A stretch of 64,000 nt of DNA from an uncultured Lachnospiraceae bacterium (GTDB lineage: Bacteria > Bacillota > Clostridia > Lachnospirales > Lachnospiraceae): assembly GCA_947652735.1 (NCBI GenBank), contig CANTEG010000010.1, forward strand, positions 1 through 64,000, given 5' to 3'. Of the stretch, positions 34,539 through 43,344 are shown in pieces; position 1 is the stretch's first letter, and each line of letters begins with the position of its first letter. The notes beneath the pieces were generated by a model, which worked only from the letters and a program-made list of their open reading frames with translations, was not told the DNA's origin and did not search any database. The position numbers and the translations under genes are program-made.

Positions 34539-35525
34539 ATGATTTTTAAGCATATAGTTGGACACGAGGATATAATCAGACATTTTAAGAGTAGCATTGA
34601 GATGGGAAAAGTAAGTCACGCTTACATTTTAAACGGTGAGGTTGACAGCGGTAAGAAAATGCTTGCCAGAGTGTTTGCAAGAACGCTTCAGTGTGAGGAG
34701 GGTGGCACGGAACCATGTGGTAAGTGTCAGTCGTGTCTTCAGGCGGAAACGATGAATCATCCTGATATCATAACAGTAACACATGAGAAACCTGATGTTA
34801 TATCAGTTGAAGAAATAAGACAACAGCTTGTAGAATCAATCGGAATTAAGCCGTATAAGAGTAGGTACAAGATTTATATTGTGCCTGATGCACAGCTTAT
34901 GAATGTTCAGGCTCAAAATGCATTACTGAAAACGATAGAGGAGCCACCGGAATATGGTGTGATTATGCTTCTTACATCAAACATTGACAAGCTTTTGCCT
35001 ACGGTGACTTCAAGGTGTATGGTTTTAAATACAAAGCCTATCAGGGAACGTGATATGCTGGAATACCTTGTTAAGGAGCTGGGGCTTACGGAGGAACGGG
35101 CATATTTTTGTCTGGACTTTGCCCAGGGTAATCTTGGCAAGGCAATTAAGCTCGCAAAAAATGAGGAGTACAGTGCCATTGTGGATTCCGTGGTTAATGT
35201 ACTCAAAAAAATACATGAACTGGATGTGGATGATTTGACCACGGCAGTTTCGCATATTGAGCAGTTTAAGCTATCTATAGATGACTACATGGATTTGATG
35301 ATGATGTGGTATCGGGATGTACTTATGCTCAAGGTTACGGGCAACATAGACAAGCTTTTGTTTAAGCAGGAGTATTCCACTATGAAGAAGCAGGCAGGTG
35401 TAATGTCATACCAGGATATAGAAGAAAAGATAAATGCAATTGCCCGCGCAAAAGAAAGAATAATGGTTCATGCCAATTTTGATGTAACCATGGAGCTTTT
35501 GTTGCTCACATTAAAGGAGAATTAA
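34539..35525 (+). CDS. holB: DNA polymerase III delta-prime subunit
   Basis: 328 residues from ATG 34539, behind GGGGAGG. The AAA+ fold carries a degenerate P-loop, GEVDSGKKM, the zinc-binding Cys group CGKCQSC, NALLKTIEEPPEYGV (Walker B and sensor area) and LPTVTSRCMVL (SRC motif). HolB is the stator of the clamp loader and usually does not hydrolyse ATP, which fits the altered loop. It partners with DnaX, encoded at 59546. Its place after yaaR and before ricT matches Bacillus. Confidence 0.92.
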   Translation: MIFKHIVGHEDIIRHFKSSIEMGKVSHAYILNGEVDSGKKMLARVFARTLQCEEGGTEPCGKCQSCLQAETMNHPDIITVTHEKPDVISVEEIRQQLVESIGIKPYKSRYKIYIVPDAQLMNVQAQNALLKTIEEPPEYGVIMLLTSNIDKLLPTVTSRCMVLNTKPIRERDMLEYLVKELGLTEERAYFCLDFAQGNLGKAIKLAKNEEYSAIVDSVVNVLKKIHELDVDDLTTAVSHIEQFKLSIDDYMDLMMMWYRDVLMLKVTGNIDKLLFKQEYSTMKKQAGVMSYQDIEEKINAIARAKERIMVHANFDVTMELLLLTLKEN

Positions 35526-35526
35526 A

Positions 35527-36438
35527 ATGAAGGAAGTTATAGGTGTCCGTTTTAGGGAAAACGGTAAGATATATTTTTTCAGCCCTTTAAATTACAGGGT
35601 TGAACCAGGAAAGTATGTGATTGTGGAAACTGCAAGAGGAGTGGAGTACGGCAAGGTTGTGCTGGGCATAAGAGAGATAGATGAGACAAAGATGTCATCG
35701 CCCCTGAAATCAATCATAAGGCTGGCAGATGATAAGGATGCCGCTAAGTATGCGGAAAATAAAGAAAAGAGCAAAAAAGCATTCGATATATGCCTTGAAA
35801 AAATAAAAAAACATAATCTTGAAATGAAGCTGATTGATGCGGAGTACACATTTGATAACAATAAAGTGCTGTTTTATTTCACGGCTGACGGCAGAATTGA
35901 TTTCAGGGAGCTTGTAAAGGATTTGGCATCCGTGTTTAAAACTAGAATAGAGCTTAGACAAATCGGTGTCAGGGACGAAACTAAAATTGTAGGCGGAATC
36001 GGTATATGCGGACGTGAGCTTTGCTGTCACAAGCATTTGTCAGAGTTTGTACCTGTTTCAATCAAGATGGCAAAGGAACAAAATTTATCCCTGAATCCTA
36101 CAAAAATCTCAGGCGTATGCGGCAGACTTATGTGTTGTTTAAAGCATGAGCAGGACACATATGAGTATTTGAACAGTAAACTTCCGAATGTAGGTGATTT
36201 TGTAAGGACCATAGATGGAAAGAAGGGTGAGGTTGCATCCGTAAATGTCTTGCGTCAGAATGTTAAGCTTATTGTTACGTTAGATGATGATACAAAGGAA
36301 ATTGAGATTTACAAAATAGATGAGCTTAAATTTAAGCCAAAAAGAAGAAAAACGGATACCAATATCAGTGATGATGAGCTTAAGATGCTTGAGGCACTTG
36401 AGCGCAAGGAAGGAAAGTCGAAGCTTGATGATGAGTAA
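35527..36438 (+). CDS. ricT: PSP1-domain protein RicT (YaaT)
   Basis: 303 residues. The N-terminal PSP1 region reads EVIGVRFRENGKIYFFSP. The C-terminal half holds the conserved Cys cluster GICGRELCCHKHL and GVCGRLMCCLKHE. In Bacillus RicT (YaaT) joins RicA and RicF in a complex that binds 4Fe-4S clusters and promotes RNase Y-dependent mRNA processing, with effects on competence, biofilm and sporulation. It starts 1 bp after holB. The last ~40 residues are acidic and Lys-rich. The family is certain; the biological role is by homology. Confidence 0.92.
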   Translation: MKEVIGVRFRENGKIYFFSPLNYRVEPGKYVIVETARGVEYGKVVLGIREIDETKMSSPLKSIIRLADDKDAAKYAENKEKSKKAFDICLEKIKKHNLEMKLIDAEYTFDNNKVLFYFTADGRIDFRELVKDLASVFKTRIELRQIGVRDETKIVGGIGICGRELCCHKHLSEFVPVSIKMAKEQNLSLNPTKISGVCGRLMCCLKHEQDTYEYLNSKLPNVGDFVRTIDGKKGEVASVNVLRQNVKLIVTLDDDTKEIEIYKIDELKFKPKRRKTDTNISDDELKMLEALERKEGKSKLDDE

Positions 36439-37192
36439 TGAGAAGCCGCTTACAGAGAGTGAGCTGCTTAAGGATGGGGAGCGAATAGATGACCTGCAAT
36501 GCAGGGGATACAGAATTATACAAAATCCATCCACATTTTGTTTTGGAATGGACGCTGTGCTTTTGTCAGATTTTGCATCGGGAAAACAAAAGGACAGTGT
36601 TATTGACCTCGGAACAGGAACAGGTGTGATTCCAATGCTTATGGAGGCACAGGGAAAGGGCAGACATTTTGTAGGACTTGAGCTTCAGGAATACAGTGCC
36701 GATATGGCATCACGCAGTGTTTGCTTAAATGGACTTTCATCAAAAATTGAAATTGTAAATGGGGATATAAAAAATGTGGCTGCCTTATATAAGACAGCCT
36801 CTTTTGACGTGGTTACATCAAACCCGCCATATATCAATCAAAATCATGGACTTGAAAATGAAAAATCGCCTTTCAATATAGCAAGACATGAGATAACGGT
36901 TACCCTTGAGGATGTTGTTAAGGCGGCAGCTTATCTGCTCAAAGAGGGTGGCAGCTTTGCAATGATACATAAGCCGTTTCGACTGGCAGAAATATTCCGT
37001 ATTTTGATGGCATATAGGCTGGAGCCAAAACGGATGTGCCTTGTTCAGCCGAGCACTGACAAGGAGCCTAACATGGTTTTGATAGAGGCGGTAAAGGGTG
37101 GGAGATCCATGATAAAAATAGAACCTACTCTTATTGTATACGGTCAGGACGGCGGTTATACAGATGAACTTTTAAAAAGGTATAGCCATTAA
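36428..37192 (+). CDS. trmN6: tRNA1(Val) adenine-N6 methyltransferase-like protein (YabB/TrmN6)
   Basis: 254 residues from ATG 36428 (36431 also possible), which overlaps the end of ricT by 11 bp. GGAAGG lies about 12 nt upstream. A far longer in-frame start at 36320 would overlap ricT by 119 bp and is rejected. Class I SAM methyltransferase features: VIDLGTGTGVIPMLM (motif I), FVGLELQEY (motif II) and DVVTSNPPYINQN (NPPY motif IV of N6-adenine enzymes). YRIIQNPSTFCFGMDAVLLS is the family N-terminal block. Target is probably A37 of a tRNA; this is inference from the family. Confidence 0.88.
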   Translation: MMSNEKPLTESELLKDGERIDDLQCRGYRIIQNPSTFCFGMDAVLLSDFASGKQKDSVIDLGTGTGVIPMLMEAQGKGRHFVGLELQEYSADMASRSVCLNGLSSKIEIVNGDIKNVAALYKTASFDVVTSNPPYINQNHGLENEKSPFNIARHEITVTLEDVVKAAAYLLKEGGSFAMIHKPFRLAEIFRILMAYRLEPKRMCLVQPSTDKEPNMVLIEAVKGGRSMIKIEPTLIVYGQDGGYTDELLKRYSH

Positions 37193-37218
37193 ATTGTTAT
37201 GGCGGATAGGAGAAAGAC

Positions 37219-38058
37219 ATGGGAACCCTGTATTTGGTTGCGACACCTATAGGCAATCTGGAGGATATGACATACAGAGCGGTAAGGATATTAAAGGAAG
37301 TAACACTTATCGCGGCTGAGGATACACGAAACAGTATAAAGCTACTCAATCATTTCGAAATAAAAACTCCGATGACAAGCTACCACGAGCATAATAAGTA
37401 CGAAAAGGCAGATGAGCTTGTAAGGAAGCTTATGGCAGGCGATGATATAGCAATTATAACGGACGCAGGTACGCCTGGGATTTCTGACCCAGGGGAGGAA
37501 CTTGTGAAGAAATGCTATGAAATAGGAATACCTGTCGTGCCTGTGCCGGGAGCGTGTGCAGCCGTAAATGGACTTGTTGCGTCGGGGCAGCCTACAAGAA
37601 GATTTGCATTTGAGGCATTTTTACCGTCAGACAAAAAGGAAAGACGCACAATCTTGGCGGAGCTTGCCGAAGAGACAAGAACGATTGTCATATATGAGGC
37701 ACCCCACAGACTTGTAAAAACATTGGCGGAGCTTGCCGAATATCTGGGAGACAGGGAACTTACCATCTGTAAGGAGCTTACGAAAAAGCATGAAACGTTT
37801 TTTAAAACAACGATAGATGCAGGGAGAAAGTATTTTTCGGAAAATGAACCAAAAGGCGAGTATTTGCTTGTCGTACAAGGAAAAACCCATGAGGAGATAG
37901 CGATGGAGGCAATAAAAAAGTGGGAAAAAACCGACGTTTGCGAGCATATTAAGATGTATATTAATCAGGGCATGGACAAAAAAGAAGCCACCAAGCAGGT
38001 GGCTAAGGATCGCGGAGTATCAAAACGCGATATATACGAATACTCTAAACTAATATAA
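37219..38058 (+). CDS. rsmI: 16S rRNA cytidine-1402 2'-O-methyltransferase
   Basis: 279 residues. GTLYLVATPIGNLEDMTYRA is the opening signature. AAEDTRNSIKLLNHF, ITDAGTPGISDPGEELV and PVPGACAAVNGLVASG are the SAM-binding and tetrapyrrole-methylase-fold blocks. The C-terminal part GVSKRDIYEYSKLI is the small HTH-like tail of the family. It methylates the ribose of C1402 in the 30S decoding centre. It closes the tmk-type operon and ends 2 bp before a convergent gene. No terminator hairpin is visible, so antisense overlap of the two transcripts is likely. Confidence 0.94.
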   Translation: MGTLYLVATPIGNLEDMTYRAVRILKEVTLIAAEDTRNSIKLLNHFEIKTPMTSYHEHNKYEKADELVRKLMAGDDIAIITDAGTPGISDPGEELVKKCYEIGIPVVPVPGACAAVNGLVASGQPTRRFAFEAFLPSDKKERRTILAELAEETRTIVIYEAPHRLVKTLAELAEYLGDRELTICKELTKKHETFFKTTIDAGRKYFSENEPKGEYLLVVQGKTHEEIAMEAIKKWEKTDVCEHIKMYINQGMDKKEATKQVAKDRGVSKRDIYEYSKLI

Positions 38059-38060
38059 AT

Positions 38061-38582
38061 TTATCGGGCGTCGTCGTTAAAATATGAGCGAAGAACGGGA
38101 TCGCTCATAATCCAAAAACGAATTGCCTCAATGTTTTCCGATACCGAATCCATGGCTTTAAATACATCCTGAAGGTCATGGATTTCTGTTTTATCTATTA
38201 CACCATCCTGTGTAATATTAACAAGAATTTTTGAAAGGTCATTCATGCATTGGGATGAGCTTAAAAATCTAAGTACAAGCCGTTCAATGGAGTCAGGTTC
38301 CGTGTGTTTTGCCTGTTCCTCAAGCTTGTGAATTCCGATAGGGCAGATGTTGTCACAGTAATCCGTACACAGATGCGGGGCATTATATGCGGTTGCCATA
38401 ATATCAACTTCCTCGGCGTAAGGTTCAATCTGGTCAAGCTCAATACGTGCTAAACGGCTTCGCTCTATTCCCAATTTTAAAGCAGCTTTTTCACGACTTG
38501 TATATATATCATTTTCTTTAGCGGCTTTTATACGGGAAATGTAATATATGTTATCTGTTGCTTTTGATGCTTTTCGTCCCAT
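38061..38582 (-). CDS. XRE-type helix-turn-helix protein
   Basis: 173 residues. The N-terminal ~70 residues form an XRE-like HTH (SREKAALKLGIERSRLARIE). A Cys-rich link follows, NAPHLCTDYCDNICPIG, with Cys in C-x3-C-x3-C order that could bind a metal. The C-terminal ~90 residues are helical (MNDLSKILVNITQDGVIDKT, then IRFWIMSDPVLRSYF). AAGGAG is upstream. I do not recognise a named relative. It is probably a DNA-binding regulator. It has an extended -10 promoter of its own (38651-38659). Confidence 0.75.
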   Translation of the reverse strand: MGRKASKATDNIYYISRIKAAKENDIYTSREKAALKLGIERSRLARIELDQIEPYAEEVDIMATAYNAPHLCTDYCDNICPIGIHKLEEQAKHTEPDSIERLVLRFLSSSQCMNDLSKILVNITQDGVIDKTEIHDLQDVFKAMDSVSENIEAIRFWIMSDPVLRSYFNDDAR

Positions 38583-38650
38583 ATTAAAAAATCTCCTTTT
38601 AACCTACGAAAAAAGTTCCATTGCTTTTGGTAAAATTCCCCTCAAGTCGC

Positions 38651-38679
38651 ATTATATCATATAAAACATGCACCTAAAA
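38651..38679 (-). promoter_or_regulatory. Extended -10 promoter of the XRE-type gene
   Basis: On the minus strand TGATATAAT (38651-38659) is a perfect extended -10. TTTTAG (38674-38679) sits 17 bp upstream as a weak -35. Confidence 0.55.
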
Positions 38680-38726
38680 GGAAAATAGTTGGCTTATATC
38701 GCATGCTAACGTAGGAAATTTGATTT

Positions 38727-39794
38727 TTAGACAATACTCGTTGGCAACTGCCATGCATCGGCAGCAGTTGCATTTTTTTCTGCTTCTTTCCGGTACAGTT
38801 CTGACAGGTGTTTGTCAGTTTTTTCATATTTGGCAGCAAGTTGTGTGCAGCATTTGGCAAGTCCCATTAAAGCTAAATCGCCTGAGCTTCTGACGTATAT
38901 GATGCTTTCTGTCTCAGAATGTGCGTTTTCAAACCAAACATAAGCCTCCTCGTAATCCCCTTTGTCAAAAAAGTAGCTGCCAAGCTCCAGACATATTTCA
39001 GAGCATGGAGTTGTGACCATATCCTTAAGGCACAGCTTGAAAAACTCGTCAGTATCACCGCGTAACCGATAGCATCTTGCCAAAACACATGCAGCTTCCT
39101 TGAATTCATCGGCACTTCGGAAACTGTCTTTAATCGTGTCTTCGAATACATGTCGGGCAGACATAAAATCGCCGTCATCTCCTGCAATGAAAAGCTCTTT
39201 TGCGTACATGCTGTGCAGCTTTTTGGAAAATGGTTTCCCGGAGTCAAAGCATTTAAGCAGCGCTTTAATATCCCGCTTTGAATGATTTCCTTCGGCCATG
39301 TGCTGTATTTCAATTTCACTGTCATAGATTACAGGGTCAAGTAATACGGTTTCGTGTATCGGGTCTGTCCATGTGAACGTACGGAGCCTTTTATAAAGCT
39401 TAGGTCTTAACTCTACTCGAAAGTTGTAGGTTGTATTGTTTTCCATCATATTTATATATTTCATCTGAACAATGTCAATTTCAGGCAGCAAAATCTCTTT
39501 CATCTGCTTAAAACGTGCCTGATTTGCTGCATCTATTACCTCGTCAGCGTCGGCAGAGTAAATGTACTCACAGCCTGCTTTTGAAAATGCAAAGTTTCTT
39601 GCTGCCGAAAAATCGTCAATCCATTTAAAGTCGAATATTTTATCTGTGTATCGTGCAGCTATCTCTTTTGTGTCATCCATGGAGCCTGTGTCGACGATAA
39701 TGATTTCATCTGCGATACCCGAAAGACTGTCCAAACATTTTGCAAGTCTGTGCTCCTCATTTTTGACAATCATGCAAACGGAAATTGTAATCAT
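38727..39794 (-). CDS. Family 2 glycosyltransferase with C-terminal TPR-like helices
   Basis: 355 residues. ITISVCMIVKNEEHRLAKCL, DEIIIVDTGSMDDTKEIA and YIYSADADEVID (DxD) form the GT-A core in the first ~110 residues. KWIDDFSAARNFAFSKA is typical of the SunS/TPR-type glycosyltransferases. Residues about 200-345 are tetratricopeptide-like helices (YEEAYVWFENAH). Such enzymes glycosylate proteins or peptides, or build wall glycans. The acceptor is unknown, and the TPR part may select it. No precursor peptide gene is adjacent. The gene is monocistronic. Confidence 0.85.
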   Translation of the reverse strand: MITISVCMIVKNEEHRLAKCLDSLSGIADEIIIVDTGSMDDTKEIAARYTDKIFDFKWIDDFSAARNFAFSKAGCEYIYSADADEVIDAANQARFKQMKEILLPEIDIVQMKYINMMENNTTYNFRVELRPKLYKRLRTFTWTDPIHETVLLDPVIYDSEIEIQHMAEGNHSKRDIKALLKCFDSGKPFSKKLHSMYAKELFIAGDDGDFMSARHVFEDTIKDSFRSADEFKEAACVLARCYRLRGDTDEFFKLCLKDMVTTPCSEICLELGSYFFDKGDYEEAYVWFENAHSETESIIYVRSSGDLALMGLAKCCTQLAAKYEKTDKHLSELYRKEAEKNATAADAWQLPTSIV

Positions 39795-39964
39795 GGGCTT
39801 ATTCCTCCGTATATGTGTTTATAATATATATAATTAATCTACAATATTTTAGGAGCTTTTTAAAGAGTATTATTAAATAAACTCTTGCCAAATCAAAAAA
39901 AAGTGGTACTCTATAACATAATAAGCTTATGACTTGTAAATTGAGGATATAGAGAGGGAGTATA

Positions 39965-41224
39965 ATGAGCGAGAAAAAGAAAAATATCCAAACGATACTG
40001 GGTGTTATAACATTTACGGTTATTCTGATTTATCTGTTAAATCATCTTGGTATCATATTTAAGCTTTTAGGCAGGTTAATCTCATTGCTGACCCCATTTT
40101 TATTAGGGTGTGGAATTGCATTTATTATAAACATTCCGATGAGCGGCATAGAAGCTTCACTGTTCAAAAATGAAGATGGCAAGCTGTACAAATTCAAACG
40201 TGTAATCAGTATGGTTATCACGTATATTTTGGCAATTTTGGTTGTTGGGCTTGTTATATTTGTTGTAGTACCTGAGGTGGCTGCAACCATTGATACAATA
40301 CGGCTCAAGCTGCCAGGCGTTATTAAAGATGTAACAGAGTGGGTGCAGAGATATTCGGAAAAGTATCCTGAAATAACAAGCCAGATTACAAAGGAAATCA
40401 GTAATATAGAAATAAAGTGGGAGCAGCTTGGGGCTGTATTTAAGGATAACGGAACAATGATTCTCTCCAAGACATTTTCTGTTTTTTCATCCATCATAAG
40501 TGGGGTTGTAAACACATTTATCGGTCTTGTATTTTCAATGTATATCCTGATAGAAAAGGAAAAGCTTGGAAAGCAGGCGAAAATGCTTTGCTATTCGGCA
40601 TTTAAAGAGGGAACGGCAGATGAGCTTTTAGTTTTTGGTAAATTGGCAGAAACCACATTTGCAAAGTTCTTTACAGGACAGTTTAGAGAGGGAATTATTT
40701 TGGGAACCATGTTTGCAATCGCAATGGCACTGCTTGGGCTCCCGTATCCTATCACTATAGGCGTGCTGATTGCCTTTACGGCACTTATTCCTATATTTGG
40801 TGCATTTATCGGCTTGTTTATTGGATCTTTCCTGATACTGATAGAGTCACCGAAACTGGTCATATGGTTTATTGTACTGTTCTTTGTATTACAGTTTATT
40901 GAAAATTATTTTATATATCCAAAGCTTGTGGGTGGTGATATTGGGCTTTCTGCAATTTGGGTGCTGCTTGCGGTTTTAGTCGGTGGAAACCTGATGGGTG
41001 TTATCGGAATGTTCATATTCATTCCGCTTGTTTCAGTTATTTATGCCTATGTGAGAAGTATTGTTTACCGAAAATTGAAAAAGAGAAGTATAGATGTTGA
41101 TAATAAATCGGCACCTGACGATGTCGTACCGTTGATGGAGGGCAGACGCAGGATGTTTGCACGAAGGGCAAAGGAAAAACAGCAGGAGACACAGGAACAA
41201 AAGGAAAATGATGATAAAGGGTAA
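39965..41224 (+). CDS. AI-2E family membrane permease-like protein
   Basis: 419 residues with eight predicted membrane helices, including TILGVITFTVILIYLLNHLG, ISLLTPFLLGCGIAFIINIP and a C-terminal pair ending MGVIGMFIFIPLVSVIYAY. FARIVSANL-like FAKFFTGQFREGIILGTMF and LPYPITIGVLIAFTALIPIFGAFIG are the AI-2E signature parts. Members include TqsA (autoinducer-2 export) and sodium/proton antiporters, so the substrate is open. The C-tail is charged and cytoplasmic (RRRMFARRAKEKQQETQEQK). GAGAGGGAG precedes the ATG. It is 15 bp from the DUF815 gene. Confidence 0.88.
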   Translation: MSEKKKNIQTILGVITFTVILIYLLNHLGIIFKLLGRLISLLTPFLLGCGIAFIINIPMSGIEASLFKNEDGKLYKFKRVISMVITYILAILVVGLVIFVVVPEVAATIDTIRLKLPGVIKDVTEWVQRYSEKYPEITSQITKEISNIEIKWEQLGAVFKDNGTMILSKTFSVFSSIISGVVNTFIGLVFSMYILIEKEKLGKQAKMLCYSAFKEGTADELLVFGKLAETTFAKFFTGQFREGIILGTMFAIAMALLGLPYPITIGVLIAFTALIPIFGAFIGLFIGSFLILIESPKLVIWFIVLFFVLQFIENYFIYPKLVGGDIGLSAIWVLLAVLVGGNLMGVIGMFIFIPLVSVIYAYVRSIVYRKLKKRSIDVDNKSAPDDVVPLMEGRRRMFARRAKEKQQETQEQKENDDKG

Positions 41225-41239
41225 TTGAGAGGCGAAAAG

Positions 41240-42544
41240 ATGTACAGATATATACCGAAGCTGGTTTTATATAGGGATTTGGGCGAAAACAGTATACTGA
41301 AGGAGATTGCAGGTATACTTTGTGACAGGGACAAGGGAGAAGAAAGTAATGAGGAGCTTATAAGCAGAATATATCAGCAGATAAAAAAACTTCTTGACCT
41401 TGCAACAAGCTATGGTTTTGACAAAAATTTGTGGCAGGATTATCTTGCATATATACTGATTACAAACGAGAATTCATTTACACTGACCTGCGAAAAAACG
41501 GGCGCTAAGGATGGCTCAGTAAACAGCTTTGCAAAAAATGATTACGAGATATTTATGAAGCTGCTTCACTATGATTTTAGCGAAATCGAAGCTGCACTTG
41601 GCATAGATTGTTTTACCACAATAACAAATTATAAGTCGCTTCATAAAAAAGAACAGATGTACAACAAGAATGTGAGTGAGAAGGTTCGGTATATCAGTGA
41701 CAGCATAAGTGCAGCAAAAAGTGCGGAACAGATATTTGATATTATGACGGGCTTCTATGAGAAATATGGCGTGGGAATGTTCGGACTAAACAAGGCATTT
41801 AGAATCAGCCATGAGGAGGGAAAGCCGATTTCATTTATACCTATCAACAATACCGAACAGGTGACTTTGGACGATTTGGTTGGGTATGAACTTCAAAAAA
41901 AGAAGCTTGTGGATAATACGGAGGCATTTACTGCGGGAAAAATGGCAAACAATGCACTTTTGTTTGGCGACAGCGGAACAGGAAAGTCTACATGTATAAA
42001 GGCGATTATTAATCAGTATTATGAGCAGGGCTTAAGAATGATAGAGCTTTACAAGCATCAGTTTAAGGATTTGTCAACGATTATATCGCATATTAAAAAC
42101 AGGAATTATAAATTTATCATATATATGGATGACCTTTCCTTTGAGGAGTTTGAAATAGAGTATAAATATTTGAAAGCGGTCATAGAGGGAGGGCTTGAGA
42201 CGAAGCCTGATAATGTGCTTATATACGCAACCTCAAACAGAAGACATTTGATTAAGGAAACCTGGAATGACAGGTCGGATTACAACACGGAATTACACCA
42301 GTCAGATACGATGCAGGAAAAGCTATCTTTAGTCAACCGTTTTGGCGTGACAATAAGCTTTTCAAAACCGTCCAAGAAGGAATTTAATAATATTGTGGTG
42401 ACACTTGCAAAAAGATACCCTGAGCTTCACATTTCCGAGGAGGAGCTTATTTTGGAAGCCAATAAATGGGAGATGTCGCACGGAGGTGTTTCAGGACGGA
42501 CTGCCCAACAGTTTATCAATTATCTGGTAGGTATATATACTTGA
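41240..42544 (+). CDS. DUF815 AAA-type ATPase
   Basis: 434 residues from ATG 41240 (GAGAGG upstream). The C-terminal half is the ATPase: Walker [18 protein letters not shown], Walker [16 protein letters not shown], sensor area [15 protein letters not shown], and an Arg-rich region near [11 protein letters not shown]. The N-terminal ~190 residues are helical and variable. DUF815 proteins are widespread and their role is not known. The gene overlaps nothing but follows the permease closely, so the two may be co-expressed. ATP hydrolysis is inferred from motifs. Confidence 0.85.
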   Translation: MYRYIPKLVLYRDLGENSILKEIAGILCDRDKGEESNEELISRIYQQIKKLLDLATSYGFDKNLWQDYLAYILITNENSFTLTCEKTGAKDGSVNSFAKNDYEIFMKLLHYDFSEIEAALGIDCFTTITNYKSLHKKEQMYNKNVSEKVRYISDSISAAKSAEQIFDIMTGFYEKYGVGMFGLNKAFRISHEEGKPISFIPINNTEQVTLDDLVGYELQKKKLVDNTEAFTAGKMANNALLFGDSGTGKSTCIKAIINQYYEQGLRMIELYKHQFKDLSTIISHIKNRNYKFIIYMDDLSFEEFEIEYKYLKAVIEGGLETKPDNVLIYATSNRRHLIKETWNDRSDYNTELHQSDTMQEKLSLVNRFGVTISFSKPSKKEFNNIVVTLAKRYPELHISEEELILEANKWEMSHGGVSGRTAQQFINYLVGIYT

Positions 42545-42555
42545 TATTTCAAGGG

Positions 42556-43158
42556 CTATTTGATATTATTTAATTTGGTTGTAATTATAGGACCGGAAAG
42601 GGATGTAATGCCCTCCGCGGTTTTTATCAGCGACGCAAGCTTGGCTGATTGCCCCTGTTTGACATAGATATCTCCAAGAGCCGTAAATGTGGACGTGATA
42701 TCAGACTCAATGGATACGGCATACTCCAAAAAGATGAGTGCAAGGTCGGTTTGCTCTGCGGATATGAGCTCTTTGCCAATTTTGTCAAGCAGCCTGATTA
42801 ATGAAGTGAAATTTGCGTCGAAGTATGTGAGGTCTTCGAGGTTTGCAGGACCATACATCAGTTTCAAATCAGTATTTGAATATTTGGACAGATTAATAAT
42901 TTTCTCATTGGATAACGAAGTAAGTTCATCAACAGAGCGGGACATCCCAAGAGACGTTAGTTTATCCAATTGGAGTTTATCCAAAGGTATTTGCAGATAA
43001 TCAAGATTCGATATATCCTGGCGTCTTGCAAAGTTTGCAGAGTTTTCCCGTGACCAGAAGTTTTTTTCTTCGCGGTCCTGACGGCGGTTGGATTTTGCGG
43101 CAGTCCGTAAAACAGTCAGTGAAAATGAAATTACAAAAATAAAAAATAATAAGCCCAT
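42556..43158 (-). CDS. Hypothetical membrane-anchored protein with TPR-like C-terminus
   Basis: 200 residues. A single N-terminal hydrophobic helix (GLLFFIFVISFSLTVLR) anchors it, followed by a charged stretch with RRQDREEKNFWSRE. The C-terminal half is helical and repeat-like (LALIFLEYAVSIESDITSTFTALGDIYVKQGQ), reminiscent of TPR units. I do not recognise a named family. AAAGGA precedes the ATG. It is convergent with the DUF815 gene and divergent by only 30 bp from the 35-residue membrane peptide, with which it may be functionally linked. Confidence 0.65.
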   Translation of the reverse strand: MGLLFFIFVISFSLTVLRTAAKSNRRQDREEKNFWSRENSANFARRQDISNLDYLQIPLDKLQLDKLTSLGMSRSVDELTSLSNEKIINLSKYSNTDLKLMYGPANLEDLTYFDANFTSLIRLLDKIGKELISAEQTDLALIFLEYAVSIESDITSTFTALGDIYVKQGQSAKLASLIKTAEGITSLSGPIITTKLNNIK

Positions 43159-43188
43159 ATAAATTAATCCTTTCGGAGGTAAAAAAAC

Positions 43189-43296
43189 ATGATTAATTTT
43201 AACAATAAGAAAAAACAGCGTTTAATTTCAGGCATCATTGCAGGTTTACTTGTATTTGCAATGGTTGTCGGTCTGCTTGTCAGCAGTTTTTTCTAA
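43189..43296 (+). CDS. 35-residue single-pass membrane peptide
   Basis: ATG 43189 is preceded by CGGAGGT at the ideal distance. It encodes MINFNNKKKQRLISGIIAGL and a hydrophobic run LVFAMVVGLLVSSFF, ending with TAA at 43296. A basic N-terminal part followed by one hydrophobic helix predicts an Nin-Cout membrane peptide. Strong ribosome site, in-frame stop close behind and clean composition support a real small gene. It is below the usual ORF length cut-off. Function is unknown. Confidence 0.7.
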   Translation: MINFNNKKKQRLISGIIAGLLVFAMVVGLLVSSFF

Positions 43297-43344
43297 AGTA
43301 GCATAACATAGTAGAAACAAATTTTCAAGAAGGACGAATACCAT

